From: Pseudomonas entomophila
GTDB taxonomy: Bacteria > Pseudomonadota > Gammaproteobacteria > Pseudomonadales > Pseudomonadaceae
DNA: 64,000 nucleotides
NCBI RefSeq assembly: GCF_013523125.1
Contig: NZ_JAAMQJ010000013.1
Span: 40,706 to 104,705, forward strand
Direction of reading: 5' to 3'
The position numbers and the translations under genes are program-made. Below are positions 54,984-63,640 of this stretch, in pieces. The notes under the pieces are model-generated. The model did no database searches, was not told the origin of the DNA, and saw only the letters and a program-made list of their open reading frames with translations. Each line of letters opens with the position of its first letter. The stretch's first letter is position 1.

Positions 54984-55972
54984 CGCCAGACGACGACGCG
55001 CTGCTGATCCATGCCGAACGCAGCATCGCCGTCGGCTCCAAGAGCTTCGCGGCGGCGGCGCGGCTGTTCGCGCCCTCGACCCGGCGCAGTGCGGTGATGC
55101 TCTACGCCTGGTGCCGCCACTGCGACGACGTGATCGACGGCCAGGAGGCCGGGCACGATGCGCAACCGGTCGACCCGGCCGAGGCCGCGCGACGCCTGGT
55201 CCATCTGCGCGAGCAGACCCTGGCGGCCTACGACGAGGCGCCGATGCACGAACCGGCCTTCGCTGCGTTCCAGTACGTCGCCCGGCGCCACGGCATCCGC
55301 CGGCGCGAGGCGTTCGACCTGCTCGAAGGCTTCGCCATGGACGTGCAAGGCCAGGCCTACCTCACGTTCGACGACACCCTGCGCTACTGCTACCACGTCG
55401 CGGGTGTGGTCGGCCTGATGATGGCGCGGATCATGGGCGTGCGCGACGAGCGGGTGCTCGACCATGCCTGCGACCTGGGGCTGGGCATGCAGCTGACCAA
55501 CATCGCGCGCGACATCGTCGAGGATGCCAAGGTCGGGCGGTGCTACCTGCCCCGCCAATGGCTGGAGGCCGCCGGCATCCCGCCCGAACGCCTGGCCGCG
55601 CCGGAACACCGCGCTGCGCTGGCGCAGTTGGCGGTCCGCCTGGTCGAGCAGGCCGAGCCTTACTACGCCAGCGCCCGCGATGGCATGGGCGCCCTGCCTT
55701 GGCGCTCGGCCTGGGCCGTGGCCACGGCAGCGCGGGTCTACCGGCGTATCGGGCTGAAGGTCAAGGCAGCGGGTGCCCAGGCCTGGGATGGACGGCTGAG
55801 CACCTCGAAGGCGGAAAAACTCGGGGCGTGTGCGGTCGGCCTGGGTCAGGCGCTCATTTCTCGGCTACGATCGGCGACGCCACGCAACCGTCGTCTATGG
55901 CAGCGTCCCGCGGTGAGCGACGCAACGGCCCCCCCTGCCGCGTCCGCAGCTCTGCCCGCAGGCGATCGATAG
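54980..55972 (+). CDS. crtB: Phytoene synthase CrtB
   Basis: The 330-residue enzyme condenses two GGPP into phytoene. Two Asp-rich motifs are present (CRHCDDVIDG and LTNIARDIVEDAKVGRCYLP), plus the family YCYHVAGVVGLMMA and GLGMQLTNIARD blocks. Its last 119 bases lie over the 3' end of crtZ on the opposite strand. The C-terminal 30 residues (TAPPAASAALPAGDR) are low-complexity and probably not conserved. Confidence 0.95.
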   Translation: MTPDDDALLIHAERSIAVGSKSFAAAARLFAPSTRRSAVMLYAWCRHCDDVIDGQEAGHDAQPVDPAEAARRLVHLREQTLAAYDEAPMHEPAFAAFQYVARRHGIRRREAFDLLEGFAMDVQGQAYLTFDDTLRYCYHVAGVVGLMMARIMGVRDERVLDHACDLGLGMQLTNIARDIVEDAKVGRCYLPRQWLEAAGIPPERLAAPEHRAALAQLAVRLVEQAEPYYASARDGMGALPWRSAWAVATAARVYRRIGLKVKAAGAQAWDGRLSTSKAEKLGACAVGLGQALISRLRSATPRNRRLWQRPAVSDATAPPAASAALPAGDR

Positions 55973-56390
55973 GCGGCGCGTAGAGGAAGCCGAAGGACAC
56001 GCAGTTCTCGCGACCGTGCACGGCGTGGTGCATCAGGTGGGCCTGGTAGAGGCGCTTGAAGTAGCCACGCCGTGGCACATAGCGAAACGGCCAGCGACGG
56101 TGGACCAGACCGTCATGGGCGACGAAGTACAGCAGCCCATAGGCGGTCATCCCGGCACCGACCCACTCCAGCGGGTTCCAACCCGCGTTGCCCAAGGCAA
56201 TCAGCACGATGGCCAGCCCGGCGAACACCACCGCGAACAGGTCGTTCTTCTCGAACCAGCCCTGACGTGGCTCATGGTGCGAGCGATGCCAGCCCCAGCC
56301 AGGGCCATGCATGAGGTACTTGTGGGCCAGGTAGGCGATGCCTTCCATGGCGGCCAGCGATACCAGAAAGGTCAAGGTATTGATCAGCAT
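55854..56390 (-). CDS. crtZ: Beta-carotene hydroxylase CrtZ
   Basis: The 178-residue di-iron membrane hydroxylase turns beta-carotene into zeaxanthin. The histidine boxes are HKYLMH, HRSHH, HDGLVH and HLMHHAVHGRE. Three to four hydrophobic segments occur. The start MLINTLTFLVSLAAMEG has GAGG upstream; the 14-residue longer frame is less likely. It runs convergent to crtB and overlaps it by 119 bases, with its last 40 codons antisense to crtB coding sequence, as is known for related clusters. Confidence 0.95.
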   Translation of the reverse strand: MLINTLTFLVSLAAMEGIAYLAHKYLMHGPGWGWHRSHHEPRQGWFEKNDLFAVVFAGLAIVLIALGNAGWNPLEWVGAGMTAYGLLYFVAHDGLVHRRWPFRYVPRRGYFKRLYQAHLMHHAVHGRENCVSFGFLYAPPIDRLRAELRTRQGGPLRRSPRDAAIDDGCVASPIVAEK

Positions 56391-56530
56391 GAGGCCTCGA
56401 TGGCGCGAACGGTTCAGGAATGGAGTACCCATCGGGGGCGACGGTTCCCTGTACGCCGATGGAAGTGAACAGCTTGACGTGTCTGTAGCCTAACGCAAGC
56501 AAGCCACTCATTCATTGATGGAGAGCAGCC

Positions 56531-56701
56531 ATGGCAGACCCCACCGAACCGGACCAGGATTACCCGAAGGATCCCTATGTCGATAACGTCGACCATGTGG
56601 AACCTGGCGACTATGTCCCGCACCCTGACGACCCACCCCACAAGAAAGGGCCCGACTGGCCGGAAGGCCAAGTGGCGCCGGAGGATCAGTCCAGCGGGTG
56701 A
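56531..56701 (+). CDS. Small acidic proline-rich protein of unknown function
   Basis: A 56-residue frame (MADPTEPDQDYPKDPYVDNV...) has GGAG seven to ten bases upstream. It is rich in Asp, Glu and Pro, and likely unstructured and soluble. Codon use fits the genome, with G/C at most third positions. It starts 140 bases from the crtZ start, in the opposite direction. I do not recognise it, and it may be a spurious frame. Confidence 0.55.
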   Translation: MADPTEPDQDYPKDPYVDNVDHVEPGDYVPHPDDPPHKKGPDWPEGQVAPEDQSSG

Positions 56702-56891
56702 GGGGCAGGCTGTCCCGGGCTTTGTGGGGGGGCTTGCCCGCGATAGCGGTGTAAGCCCTACCATAGTCGTCGACAGAATGAACACTGGCCTGGCAGCCCT
56801 GAGGTGAATGCACAGGCCCTATCGCTGGCAAGCCAGCTCCCACAGGTACTCATTTCAAGCAGGCAGTGGCACGATGGGGACGCCACCTGTG

Positions 56892-57049
56892 CAGGCTGTG
56901 TGAAAACTCGGCGACGAATTCGAAGTACGCGTCGCTACGTGGATTTTAAGGAAGCTTGTGGGGCAAACAAATCCGGGAATCACGTAGCGTTGCGCTTTCC
57001 GGTCGTTTTTTGATCTCTGTACCGATGCTCAGCGTTTTCACACAGCCTG
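56892..57049. mobile_element. 158-bp MITE-like element with 16-bp terminal inverted repeats
   Basis: CAGGCTGTGTGAAAAC (56892-56907) and GTTTTCACACAGCCTG (57034-57049) are exact inverse complements. Inside, CGCTACGTG (56933-56941) and CACGTAGCG (56981-56989), and GGATTT with AAATCC, form a second, nested inverted repeat. It has no transposase, so it is a non-autonomous derivative of an insertion sequence whose parent I cannot name. The right end abuts a REP element. Confidence 0.7.
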
Positions 57050-57194
57050 TGTGGGAGCGGGCTTGCCCGCGATAGCGGCCGATCCATCACCGCCTGCCCT
57101 GAAAGGTCCAGTGATTCTGCGTCGCTCATTTACATGAGGTTTTACCAAACTCTGCCCTCGCGACATGGCTCGCCTCATGGACAACTGCCTCACG

Positions 57195-57410
57195 TCAACG
57201 CTGACTTCTCAACATCGTATCGACCACTACACGCGTCGTCGGCTCCACTTCAACGTTCAGCACATCGCCTACCTCAATGTTGGAAAACGTCGTCTGCCGA
57301 AGGGTTTCCGGCGTCAGATTGAACCCTAGCGCCCCAGCGTCCAACACGACAGATGAACACGCGTGAGCGTCATTCGCCTTGAGACAATCGAACGTTATCA
57401 GCGGTGGTGT
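57195..57410 (-). pseudogene. Fragment of a riboflavin synthase/lumazine-binding domain protein
   Basis: The minus-strand frame between stops at 57411-57413 and 57195-57197 encodes about 70 residues. The part LGFNLTPETLRQTTFSNI then EVGDVLNVEVEPTTR closely follows the lumazine-binding repeat of riboflavin synthase (...ETL.RT.....G..VN.E....). It has no start codon at the expected place, and the domain's N-terminal MFTG start and its C-terminal half are missing, so it is a remnant. It suggests that an intact homologue once stood beside the crt genes. Confidence 0.6.
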
Positions 57411-57775
57411 TCACGTGTCTGCCAGACGCTTCTGGCTGTTGTATAGGCGCGCGCCTACAAAAGCACCTACTCCGTAAACACAGTGTTTCTTCTGATTCCT
57501 GGAGATGCCGTAGACCTACGAGGCGCATTGAAGCGAATTGTCAGGCATTCGATGGACTTATGGCGCTTCGAATCAAACCCACCGGGTTTGGGACGGATTT
57601 TAGAAGCATGGCTTTGGGGTCGGGCAGCGCCCACAGGACAGCACCCTGGCTGTTAGGCATACCTGCCTATCCACCCATCACTGCGAGTGATAATAACCTT
57701 CGCCCCATTCGATTCGTTCGCTCCGCGCGCGCCGCGCAGAATCCGCCCACTTTCTTCACTCTGGCGGATTTTTCC

Positions 57776-59011
57776 ATGGAACATTCACTCACATCCCTGC
57801 GCTTTCCCCTGGCCGCTCTCGCGGCCGTGGTGATCAGTGCATGCGGCCAGGCGCCGGAGACCGCCCGGCCTGCCAGCGCACCGACGGTCAGCGTGGCCCA
57901 GGTGCTGGAACAACCGATCAACGAATGGGACGAGTTCACCGGCCGCCTCGAAGCGCCCGAGACCGTCGAGGTGCGCCCGCGCGTCTCCGGTCAGATCGAC
58001 CGCGTGGCCTTCACCGAAGGCGCCCAGGTCAACAAGGGCGACCTGCTGTTCCAGATCGATCCGCGCCCGTTCCAGGCCCAGGTCCGCCAGCTCGAAGCGC
58101 AACTGCAACAGGCCCGCGCCTCGGCCAGCCGCAGCGAGAACGAAGCCCAGCGCGGCCAGCGCCTGCGCAGCAGCAACGCCATCTCCGCCGAACTGGCCGA
58201 ATCGCGCAGCAGCGCTGCGGCCGAAGCACGCGCCGGCGTGGCGGCGATCCAGGCGCAGCTGGACCTGGCCCGCCTGAACCTGAGCTTCACCCGCGTCACC
58301 GCACCGATCAGCGGCCGCGTCAGCCGTGCCCAGTTCACCGCCGGCAACATCGTCACTGCCGACGTCACGCCGCTGACCAGCGTGGTCTCCACCGACAAGG
58401 TCTATGCCTACTTCGACGCCGACGAGCGCGTCTACCTCAAGTACACGCAACTGGCGCGCAATGGCCAGCGCGGGCAGACGACCCCGGTCTACCTGGGCCT
58501 GTCCAACGAGGCCGGCACGCCGCACCTGGGACAGATGAACTTCGTCGACAACCAGGTCAACCCGCGCACCGGCACCATCCGTGGCCGTGCGGTGTTCGAC
58601 AACCGCGATGGCCAGTTTACCCCCGGCCTGTACGCGCGCCTGAAGCTGGTCGGCAGCGCCACCTATTCGGCGGTGCTGATCAATGACGAAGCTGTGGGCA
58701 CCGACTTGGGCAAGAAATTCGTGCTGGTGATGGACGCCGACAACAAGGCCAGCTACCGCACCGTCGAACTGGGCCCCAAGCTCGAAGGCCTGCGCATCGT
58801 CCGCGACGGCTTGCACAAGGGCGACCGGATCGTGGTCAAGGGCCTGCAGCGGGTCCGTCCCGGCTCGGCCGTTACGCCTCAGGACACGCCGATGGCCAGC
58901 GACGAGACCCTGGCCGCGCTTGCCCGTCAACGTCAGGCGTTGCAGGCCAGCCAGGCCGGTCAGCCCGCCGCCGCCGTGAAACTCGCCAGTGCCCCGGCAC
59001 CGCGCGGCTGA
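57776..59011 (+). CDS. mexE: RND efflux periplasmic adaptor, MexE-like
   Basis: The 411-residue membrane fusion protein begins with a lipoprotein signal (MEHSLTSLRFPLAALAAVVISAC, lipobox ISAC). The lipoyl halves (ETVEVRPRVSGQIDRVAFTEGAQVNKGDLLFQIDPR) and an alpha-hairpin follow. LSFTRVTAPISGRVSRAQFTAGNIV and VKGLQRVRPGSAV come next. It is the adaptor of the pump encoded after it, 13 bases downstream. The frame is open from 57404, but the start is set by the lipoprotein signal. The ribosome site is weak. A MexT-type regulator gene is not in the window. Confidence 0.88.
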   Translation: MEHSLTSLRFPLAALAAVVISACGQAPETARPASAPTVSVAQVLEQPINEWDEFTGRLEAPETVEVRPRVSGQIDRVAFTEGAQVNKGDLLFQIDPRPFQAQVRQLEAQLQQARASASRSENEAQRGQRLRSSNAISAELAESRSSAAAEARAGVAAIQAQLDLARLNLSFTRVTAPISGRVSRAQFTAGNIVTADVTPLTSVVSTDKVYAYFDADERVYLKYTQLARNGQRGQTTPVYLGLSNEAGTPHLGQMNFVDNQVNPRTGTIRGRAVFDNRDGQFTPGLYARLKLVGSATYSAVLINDEAVGTDLGKKFVLVMDADNKASYRTVELGPKLEGLRIVRDGLHKGDRIVVKGLQRVRPGSAVTPQDTPMASDETLAALARQRQALQASQAGQPAAAVKLASAPAPRG

Positions 59012-59024
59012 AGGATCGAACCCC

Positions 59025-62000
59025 ATGAACTTCTCACGCTTCTTCATCACCCGGCCGATCTTCGCCGCGGTGCTTTCCCTGATCCTGCTGATCGCCGGTA
59101 GCATCGCGCTGTTCCAGCTGCCGATCAGCGAATACCCCGAGGTCGTGCCGCCCACCGTGGTGGTGCGCGCCAACTTCCCCGGCGCCAACCCCAAGGTCAT
59201 CGGTGAAACCGTCGCCGCGCCCCTGGAACAGGCCATCACCGGGGTCGAGAACATGCTCTACATGTCCTCGCAGTCCACCGCCGACGGCAAGCTGACGCTG
59301 ACCATCACCTTCGCCCTGGGCACCGACCTGGACAACGCGCAGGTGCAGGTGCAAAACCGTGTCACCCGCACCCAGCCCAAGCTGCCCGAGGAGGTCACGC
59401 GCATCGGCATCACCGTGGACAAGGCCTCGCCGGACCTGACCATGGTCGTGCACCTGACCTCGCCGGACAACCGCTACGACATGCTCTACCTGTCCAACTA
59501 CGCCATCCTCAACATCAAGGATGAACTGGCGCGCCTGGGCGGCGTGGGCGACGTGCAGCTGTTCGGCATGGGCGACTATTCGCTGCGTGTCTGGCTGGAC
59601 CCGAACAAGACCGCCTCGCGCAACCTGACCGCCAGCGACGTGGTCACGGCGATCCGTGAGCAGAACCGTCAGGTCGCCGCCGGCCAGCTCGGCGCTCCGC
59701 CCGCGCCGGGGGCTTCGAGCTTCCAGCTGTCGATCAATACCCAGGGCCGCCTGGTCACCGAGGAGGAGTTCGAGAACATCATCATCCGCGCCGGTGCCGA
59801 TGGCGAGATCACGCGCCTGAAGGATATCGCCCGGGTCGAATTGGGCTCGAGCCAGTACGCCCTGCGTTCGTTGCTGAACAACCAGCCGGCGGTGGCCCTG
59901 CCGATCTTCCAGCGCCCCGGCTCCAACGCCATCGACATCTCCAACGACGTGCGCGCCAAGATGGCCGAGCTGAAGAAGGAGTTCCCCGAAGGCATGGACT
60001 ACAGCATCGTCTACGACCCGACGGTGTTCGTCCGCGGCTCCATCGAAGCGGTGGTACACACCCTGTTCGAAGCCCTGGTGCTGGTGGTGCTGGTGGTGAT
60101 CCTGTTCCTGCAGACCTGGCGGGCATCGATCATCCCGCTGCTGGCCGTGCCGGTCTCGCTGATCGGCACCTTCGCGGTGATGCACCTGTTCGGTTTCTCG
60201 CTCAACGCCCTGTCGCTGTTCGGCCTGGTACTGGCCATCGGCATCGTGGTCGACGACGCCATCGTGGTGGTGGAGAACGTCGAGCGCAACATCGGCCTGG
60301 GCCTGGCGCCGGTGCCAGCCACGCAGAAGGCCATGGGCGAAGTGACCGGGCCGATCATCGCCACGGCGCTGGTGCTGTGCGCGGTGTTCGTGCCGGCAGC
60401 GTTCATCTCCGGGCTGACCGGGCAGTTCTACAAGCAGTTCGCCTTGACCATCGCCATTTCCACGGTGATCTCGGCGTTCAACTCGCTGACCTTGTCGCCG
60501 GCCCTGGCCGCCGTGCTGCTCAAGGACCACCACGCGCCGCAGGACCGTTTCTCGCGCCTGCTCGACCAGCTGCTGGGCCGCTGGCTGTTCGCCCCGTTCA
60601 ACCGCTTCTTCGACCGTGCCAGCCACCGCTACGTCGGCGGCGTGCGCCGGGTGATCCGCTCCAGCGGCATCGCGCTGTTCGTCTACGCCGGGCTCATGGG
60701 TCTGACCTACCTGGGCTTTGCCTCGACCCCGACCGGGTTCGTCCCGGCGCAGGACAAGCAGTACCTGGTGGCCTTCGCGCAACTGCCCGATGCCGCCAGC
60801 CTGGACCGCACCGAGGCGGTGATCAAGCGCATGAGCGAGATCGCCCTGGCGCAACCGGGCGTGGCCGATTCGGTGGCCTTCCCGGGCCTGTCGATCAACG
60901 GCTTCACCAACAGCCCCAACAGCGGCATCGTCTTCACCCCGCTCAAGCCGTTCGACCAGCGCAAGGACCCGAGCCAGTCGGCGCAAGCCATCGCCGCCGC
61001 GCTCAACGCCAAGTTCGCCGACATCCAGGACGCCTACATCGCGATCTTCCCGCCACCGCCGGTGCAGGGCCTGGGCACCATCGGCGGGTTCCGCGTGCAG
61101 GTCGAGGACCGGGGCAACCTGGGCTACGAAGCGCTGTACCATGAAACCCAGAACATCATCGCCAAGAGCCAGCAGGTGCCGGAACTGGCGGGGCTGTTCA
61201 CCAGCTACCAGGTCAACGTGCCGCAGGTCGATGCCGCCATCGACCGGGAAAAGGCAAAGACCCACGGGGTGGCGATCAACGACATCTTCGACACCCTGCA
61301 GATCTACCTGGGCTCGTTGTACACCAACGACTTCAACCGCTTCGGTCGGACCTACCAGGTCAACGTGCAGGCCGAGCAGCAGTTCCGCCTGGACGCCGAG
61401 CAGATCGGCCAGCTCAAGGTGCGCAACGACCGTGGCGAGATGATCCCGCTGGCGACCTTCCTCAAGGTCAGCGACACCTCGGGCCCTGACCGGGTCATGC
61501 ACTACAACGGCTTCATCACCGCCGAGATCAACGGTGCGGCGGCGCCCGGCTATAGCTCAGGCCAGGCCGAGGCGGCCATGGCCCGCCTGCTGACCGCCGA
61601 GTTGCCCAACGGCATGACCTTCGAGTGGACCGAGCTGACCTACCAGCAAATCCTCGCCGGCAATACCGCGCTGCTGGTGTTCCCGTTGTGCGTGCTGCTG
61701 GCCTTCCTGGTGCTGGCGGCGCAGTACGAGAGCTGGAGCCTGCCGCTGGCGGTGATCCTGATCGTGCCGATGACCCTGCTGTCGGCGATCACCGGGGTGA
61801 TCCTCACCGGCGGTGACAACAACATCTTCACCCAGATCGGCCTGATCGTGCTGGTGGGGCTGGCCTGCAAGAACGCCATCCTGATCGTCGAGTTCGCCAA
61901 GGACAAACAGGCCGAGGGCCTCGACCCGCTGGCCGCGGTGCTGGAGGCGTGCCGCCTGCGTCTGCGCCCGATCCTGATGACCTCGATCGCCTTCATCATG

Positions 62001-62204
62001 GGCGTGGTGCCGCTGGTGTTCTCCTCCGGTGCCGGCGCCGAGATGCGCCATGCGATGGGCGTGGCGGTGTTCTCGGGGATGATCGGCGTGACGGTGTTCG
62101 GCCTGTTCCTGACGCCCGTGTTCTTCGTCTTGATCCGCCGCCACGTCGAACGTCGTCAGGCGCGTCGTCTCGCCCACACCCCGCTGCAGGAGACCCAGGC
62201 ATGA
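59025..62204 (+). CDS. mexF: RND multidrug efflux pump, MexF-like
   Basis: The 1059-residue inner-membrane proton antiporter is very close to MexF of Pseudomonas aeruginosa (1062 residues). It starts MNFSRFFITRPIFAAVLSLI, then has ISEYPEVVPPTVVVRANFPGANPKVI. GIVVDDAIVVVENVERN is the intramembrane aspartate block, and RPGSNAIDISNDVR and the late GLACKNAILIVEFAK follow. The MexF class exports chloramphenicol, fluoroquinolones and trimethoprim and also quorum-sensing precursors; the substrate here is not shown. The start has AAGGA upstream and the stop overlaps the next gene (ATGA). Confidence 0.95.
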   Translation: MNFSRFFITRPIFAAVLSLILLIAGSIALFQLPISEYPEVVPPTVVVRANFPGANPKVIGETVAAPLEQAITGVENMLYMSSQSTADGKLTLTITFALGTDLDNAQVQVQNRVTRTQPKLPEEVTRIGITVDKASPDLTMVVHLTSPDNRYDMLYLSNYAILNIKDELARLGGVGDVQLFGMGDYSLRVWLDPNKTASRNLTASDVVTAIREQNRQVAAGQLGAPPAPGASSFQLSINTQGRLVTEEEFENIIIRAGADGEITRLKDIARVELGSSQYALRSLLNNQPAVALPIFQRPGSNAIDISNDVRAKMAELKKEFPEGMDYSIVYDPTVFVRGSIEAVVHTLFEALVLVVLVVILFLQTWRASIIPLLAVPVSLIGTFAVMHLFGFSLNALSLFGLVLAIGIVVDDAIVVVENVERNIGLGLAPVPATQKAMGEVTGPIIATALVLCAVFVPAAFISGLTGQFYKQFALTIAISTVISAFNSLTLSPALAAVLLKDHHAPQDRFSRLLDQLLGRWLFAPFNRFFDRASHRYVGGVRRVIRSSGIALFVYAGLMGLTYLGFASTPTGFVPAQDKQYLVAFAQLPDAASLDRTEAVIKRMSEIALAQPGVADSVAFPGLSINGFTNSPNSGIVFTPLKPFDQRKDPSQSAQAIAAALNAKFADIQDAYIAIFPPPPVQGLGTIGGFRVQVEDRGNLGYEALYHETQNIIAKSQQVPELAGLFTSYQVNVPQVDAAIDREKAKTHGVAINDIFDTLQIYLGSLYTNDFNRFGRTYQVNVQAEQQFRLDAEQIGQLKVRNDRGEMIPLATFLKVSDTSGPDRVMHYNGFITAEINGAAAPGYSSGQAEAAMARLLTAELPNGMTFEWTELTYQQILAGNTALLVFPLCVLLAFLVLAAQYESWSLPLAVILIVPMTLLSAITGVILTGGDNNIFTQIGLIVLVGLACKNAILIVEFAKDKQAEGLDPLAAVLEACRLRLRPILMTSIAFIMGVVPLVFSSGAGAEMRHAMGVAVFSGMIGVTVFGLFLTPVFFVLIRRHVERRQARRLAHTPLQETQA

Positions 62205-63640
62205 TGCGGTTCACCCCTTTTCTTCCCAGCCTGCTGGTGCTGGCCCTGTCGGCCTGTGCGGTCGGTCCCGACTACCACGCACCCCAGCCTGAGCCGGCGC
62301 GTCTGGAGGCCGTGCATGGCGCGGCCGCGTTCGACCCGGCGCGTTTCGAGAGCGCCTGGTGGCACCAGTTCGAGGACCCGACCCTGGACCGCCTGGTGCA
62401 GGCCTCTTTGACCGGCAACCGCGACCTGCGCGTGGCCTTCGCCCGGCTCAAGGCGGCGCGCTCCATTCGCGAGGACGTGGCCAACGACGCGCTGCCGGTG
62501 GTGACCAGTGGCGCCCGCAGCACGCTGGGCAAGGGCCAGATCCCCGGCCAGACCGAGCAGCGGGTCAACAGCGAGCGCTACGACCTGGGTCTGGACATGG
62601 CCTGGGAGCTGGACCTGTTCGGCCGCATCCAGCGTCAGCTGGAAGCCAGCCAGGCCCGTGAGGACGCCGCCCAGGCTGACCTGCGCCAGTTGCAGGTCAG
62701 CCTGATCGCCGAACTGGTGGACGCCTACGGTCAATTGCGGGGCGCACAGCTGCGCGAGCGCATCGCGGCCGACAACCTCAAGACCCAGCAGGACTCACGC
62801 CGGATCACCGAGACCCTGCGTGACGCCGGGGTCGGCAACGAATTGGATGTGGTCCGCGCCGACGCCCGCCTGGCCGCCGTCGAGGCCAGCCTGCCGCAAC
62901 TGCAGGCCGAACAGGTCCGGGCGCGCAACCGCATCGCCACCCTGCTCGGGCAGCGCCCGGAGCAACTGAGCATCGACCTGTCGCCCCAGCACCTGCCAGC
63001 GATCGCCAAGGCGCTGCCGGTGGGCGACCCGGCTCAGCTGCTGCGCCGCCGTCCGGACATCCGTCGCGCGGAACGGCAGTTGGCCGCCGCCACGGCCGAG
63101 GTCGGCGTGGCCACGGCCGACCTGTTCCCGCGGGTCAGCCTCAGCGGCTTCCTGGGCTTCACCGCCGGGCGCGGGTCGCAGATCGGCAGCTCGGCGGCCA
63201 ATGCCTGGGCGCTGGCCCCGAGCATCACCTGGCCGGCCTTCGACCTGGGCAGCGTACGGGCCCGCCTGCGCGGCGCCAAGGCCGAGGCCGAAGGCGCACT
63301 GGCCAGCTACGAGCAGCAGGTGCTGCTGGCGTTGGAAGAGTCGTCGAACGCGTTCAGCGACTACGGCAAGCGCCAGCAACGGGTGCGCGCCCTGATACGC
63401 CAGAGCGAGGCTAGCCGCAAGGCCGCCGACCTGGCCTCGATCCGCTACCGCGAAGGCACCGTCGACTACCTGGTGCTGCTCGACGCCGAACGCGAACGCC
63501 TGGCCGCCGAAGACGCCCAGGCCATGGGCGAGGTGGAGCTGTACCGTGGGGTCGTGGCGATCTACAAGGCGCTGGGGGGTGGTTGGGATGTGACGCCGGG
63601 GTCGGCAAGTGCGGGCCCGGTGTTGCAGGCGGCGCGGTAA
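62201..63640 (+). CDS. oprN: Outer-membrane efflux lipoprotein, OprN-like
   Basis: The 479-residue NodT-type outer-membrane factor has a lipoprotein signal (PFLPSLLVLALSAC) and two OEP repeats. It has VGPDYHAPQPEP after the lipid Cys, AWELDLFGRIQRQLEAS, RRRPDIRRAERQLAAATAEVGVATADLFPRVSLSG and YREGTVDYLVLLDAERERL. It completes the tripartite pump. It overlaps the pump gene by four bases and is the last gene of the operon. Confidence 0.92.
   Translation: MMRFTPFLPSLLVLALSACAVGPDYHAPQPEPARLEAVHGAAAFDPARFESAWWHQFEDPTLDRLVQASLTGNRDLRVAFARLKAARSIREDVANDALPVVTSGARSTLGKGQIPGQTEQRVNSERYDLGLDMAWELDLFGRIQRQLEASQAREDAAQADLRQLQVSLIAELVDAYGQLRGAQLRERIAADNLKTQQDSRRITETLRDAGVGNELDVVRADARLAAVEASLPQLQAEQVRARNRIATLLGQRPEQLSIDLSPQHLPAIAKALPVGDPAQLLRRRPDIRRAERQLAAATAEVGVATADLFPRVSLSGFLGFTAGRGSQIGSSAANAWALAPSITWPAFDLGSVRARLRGAKAEAEGALASYEQQVLLALEESSNAFSDYGKRQQRVRALIRQSEASRKAADLASIRYREGTVDYLVLLDAERERLAAEDAQAMGEVELYRGVVAIYKALGGGWDVTPGSASAGPVLQAAR

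Larger units (their letters stand above)
56702..57775. other. Degenerate accessory intergenic region
   Basis: The 1.07-kb gap before the efflux operon contains REP elements at 56723-56749 (partly degenerate), 56819-56846 and 57050-57079, the MITE-like element (56892-57049), a lumazine-binding-domain fragment (57195-57410) and a 7-bp hairpin CAAACCC-ACC-GGGTTTG (57574-57590) upstream of mexE. The composition is less GC-rich than the flanks from about 57100. No intact gene was seen. Confidence 0.7.

Noticed and set aside
57404..57775. 124-codon N-terminal extension of MexE
   Set aside because: The extension has no domain and would bury the lipoprotein signal MEHSLTSLRFPLAALAAVVISAC.
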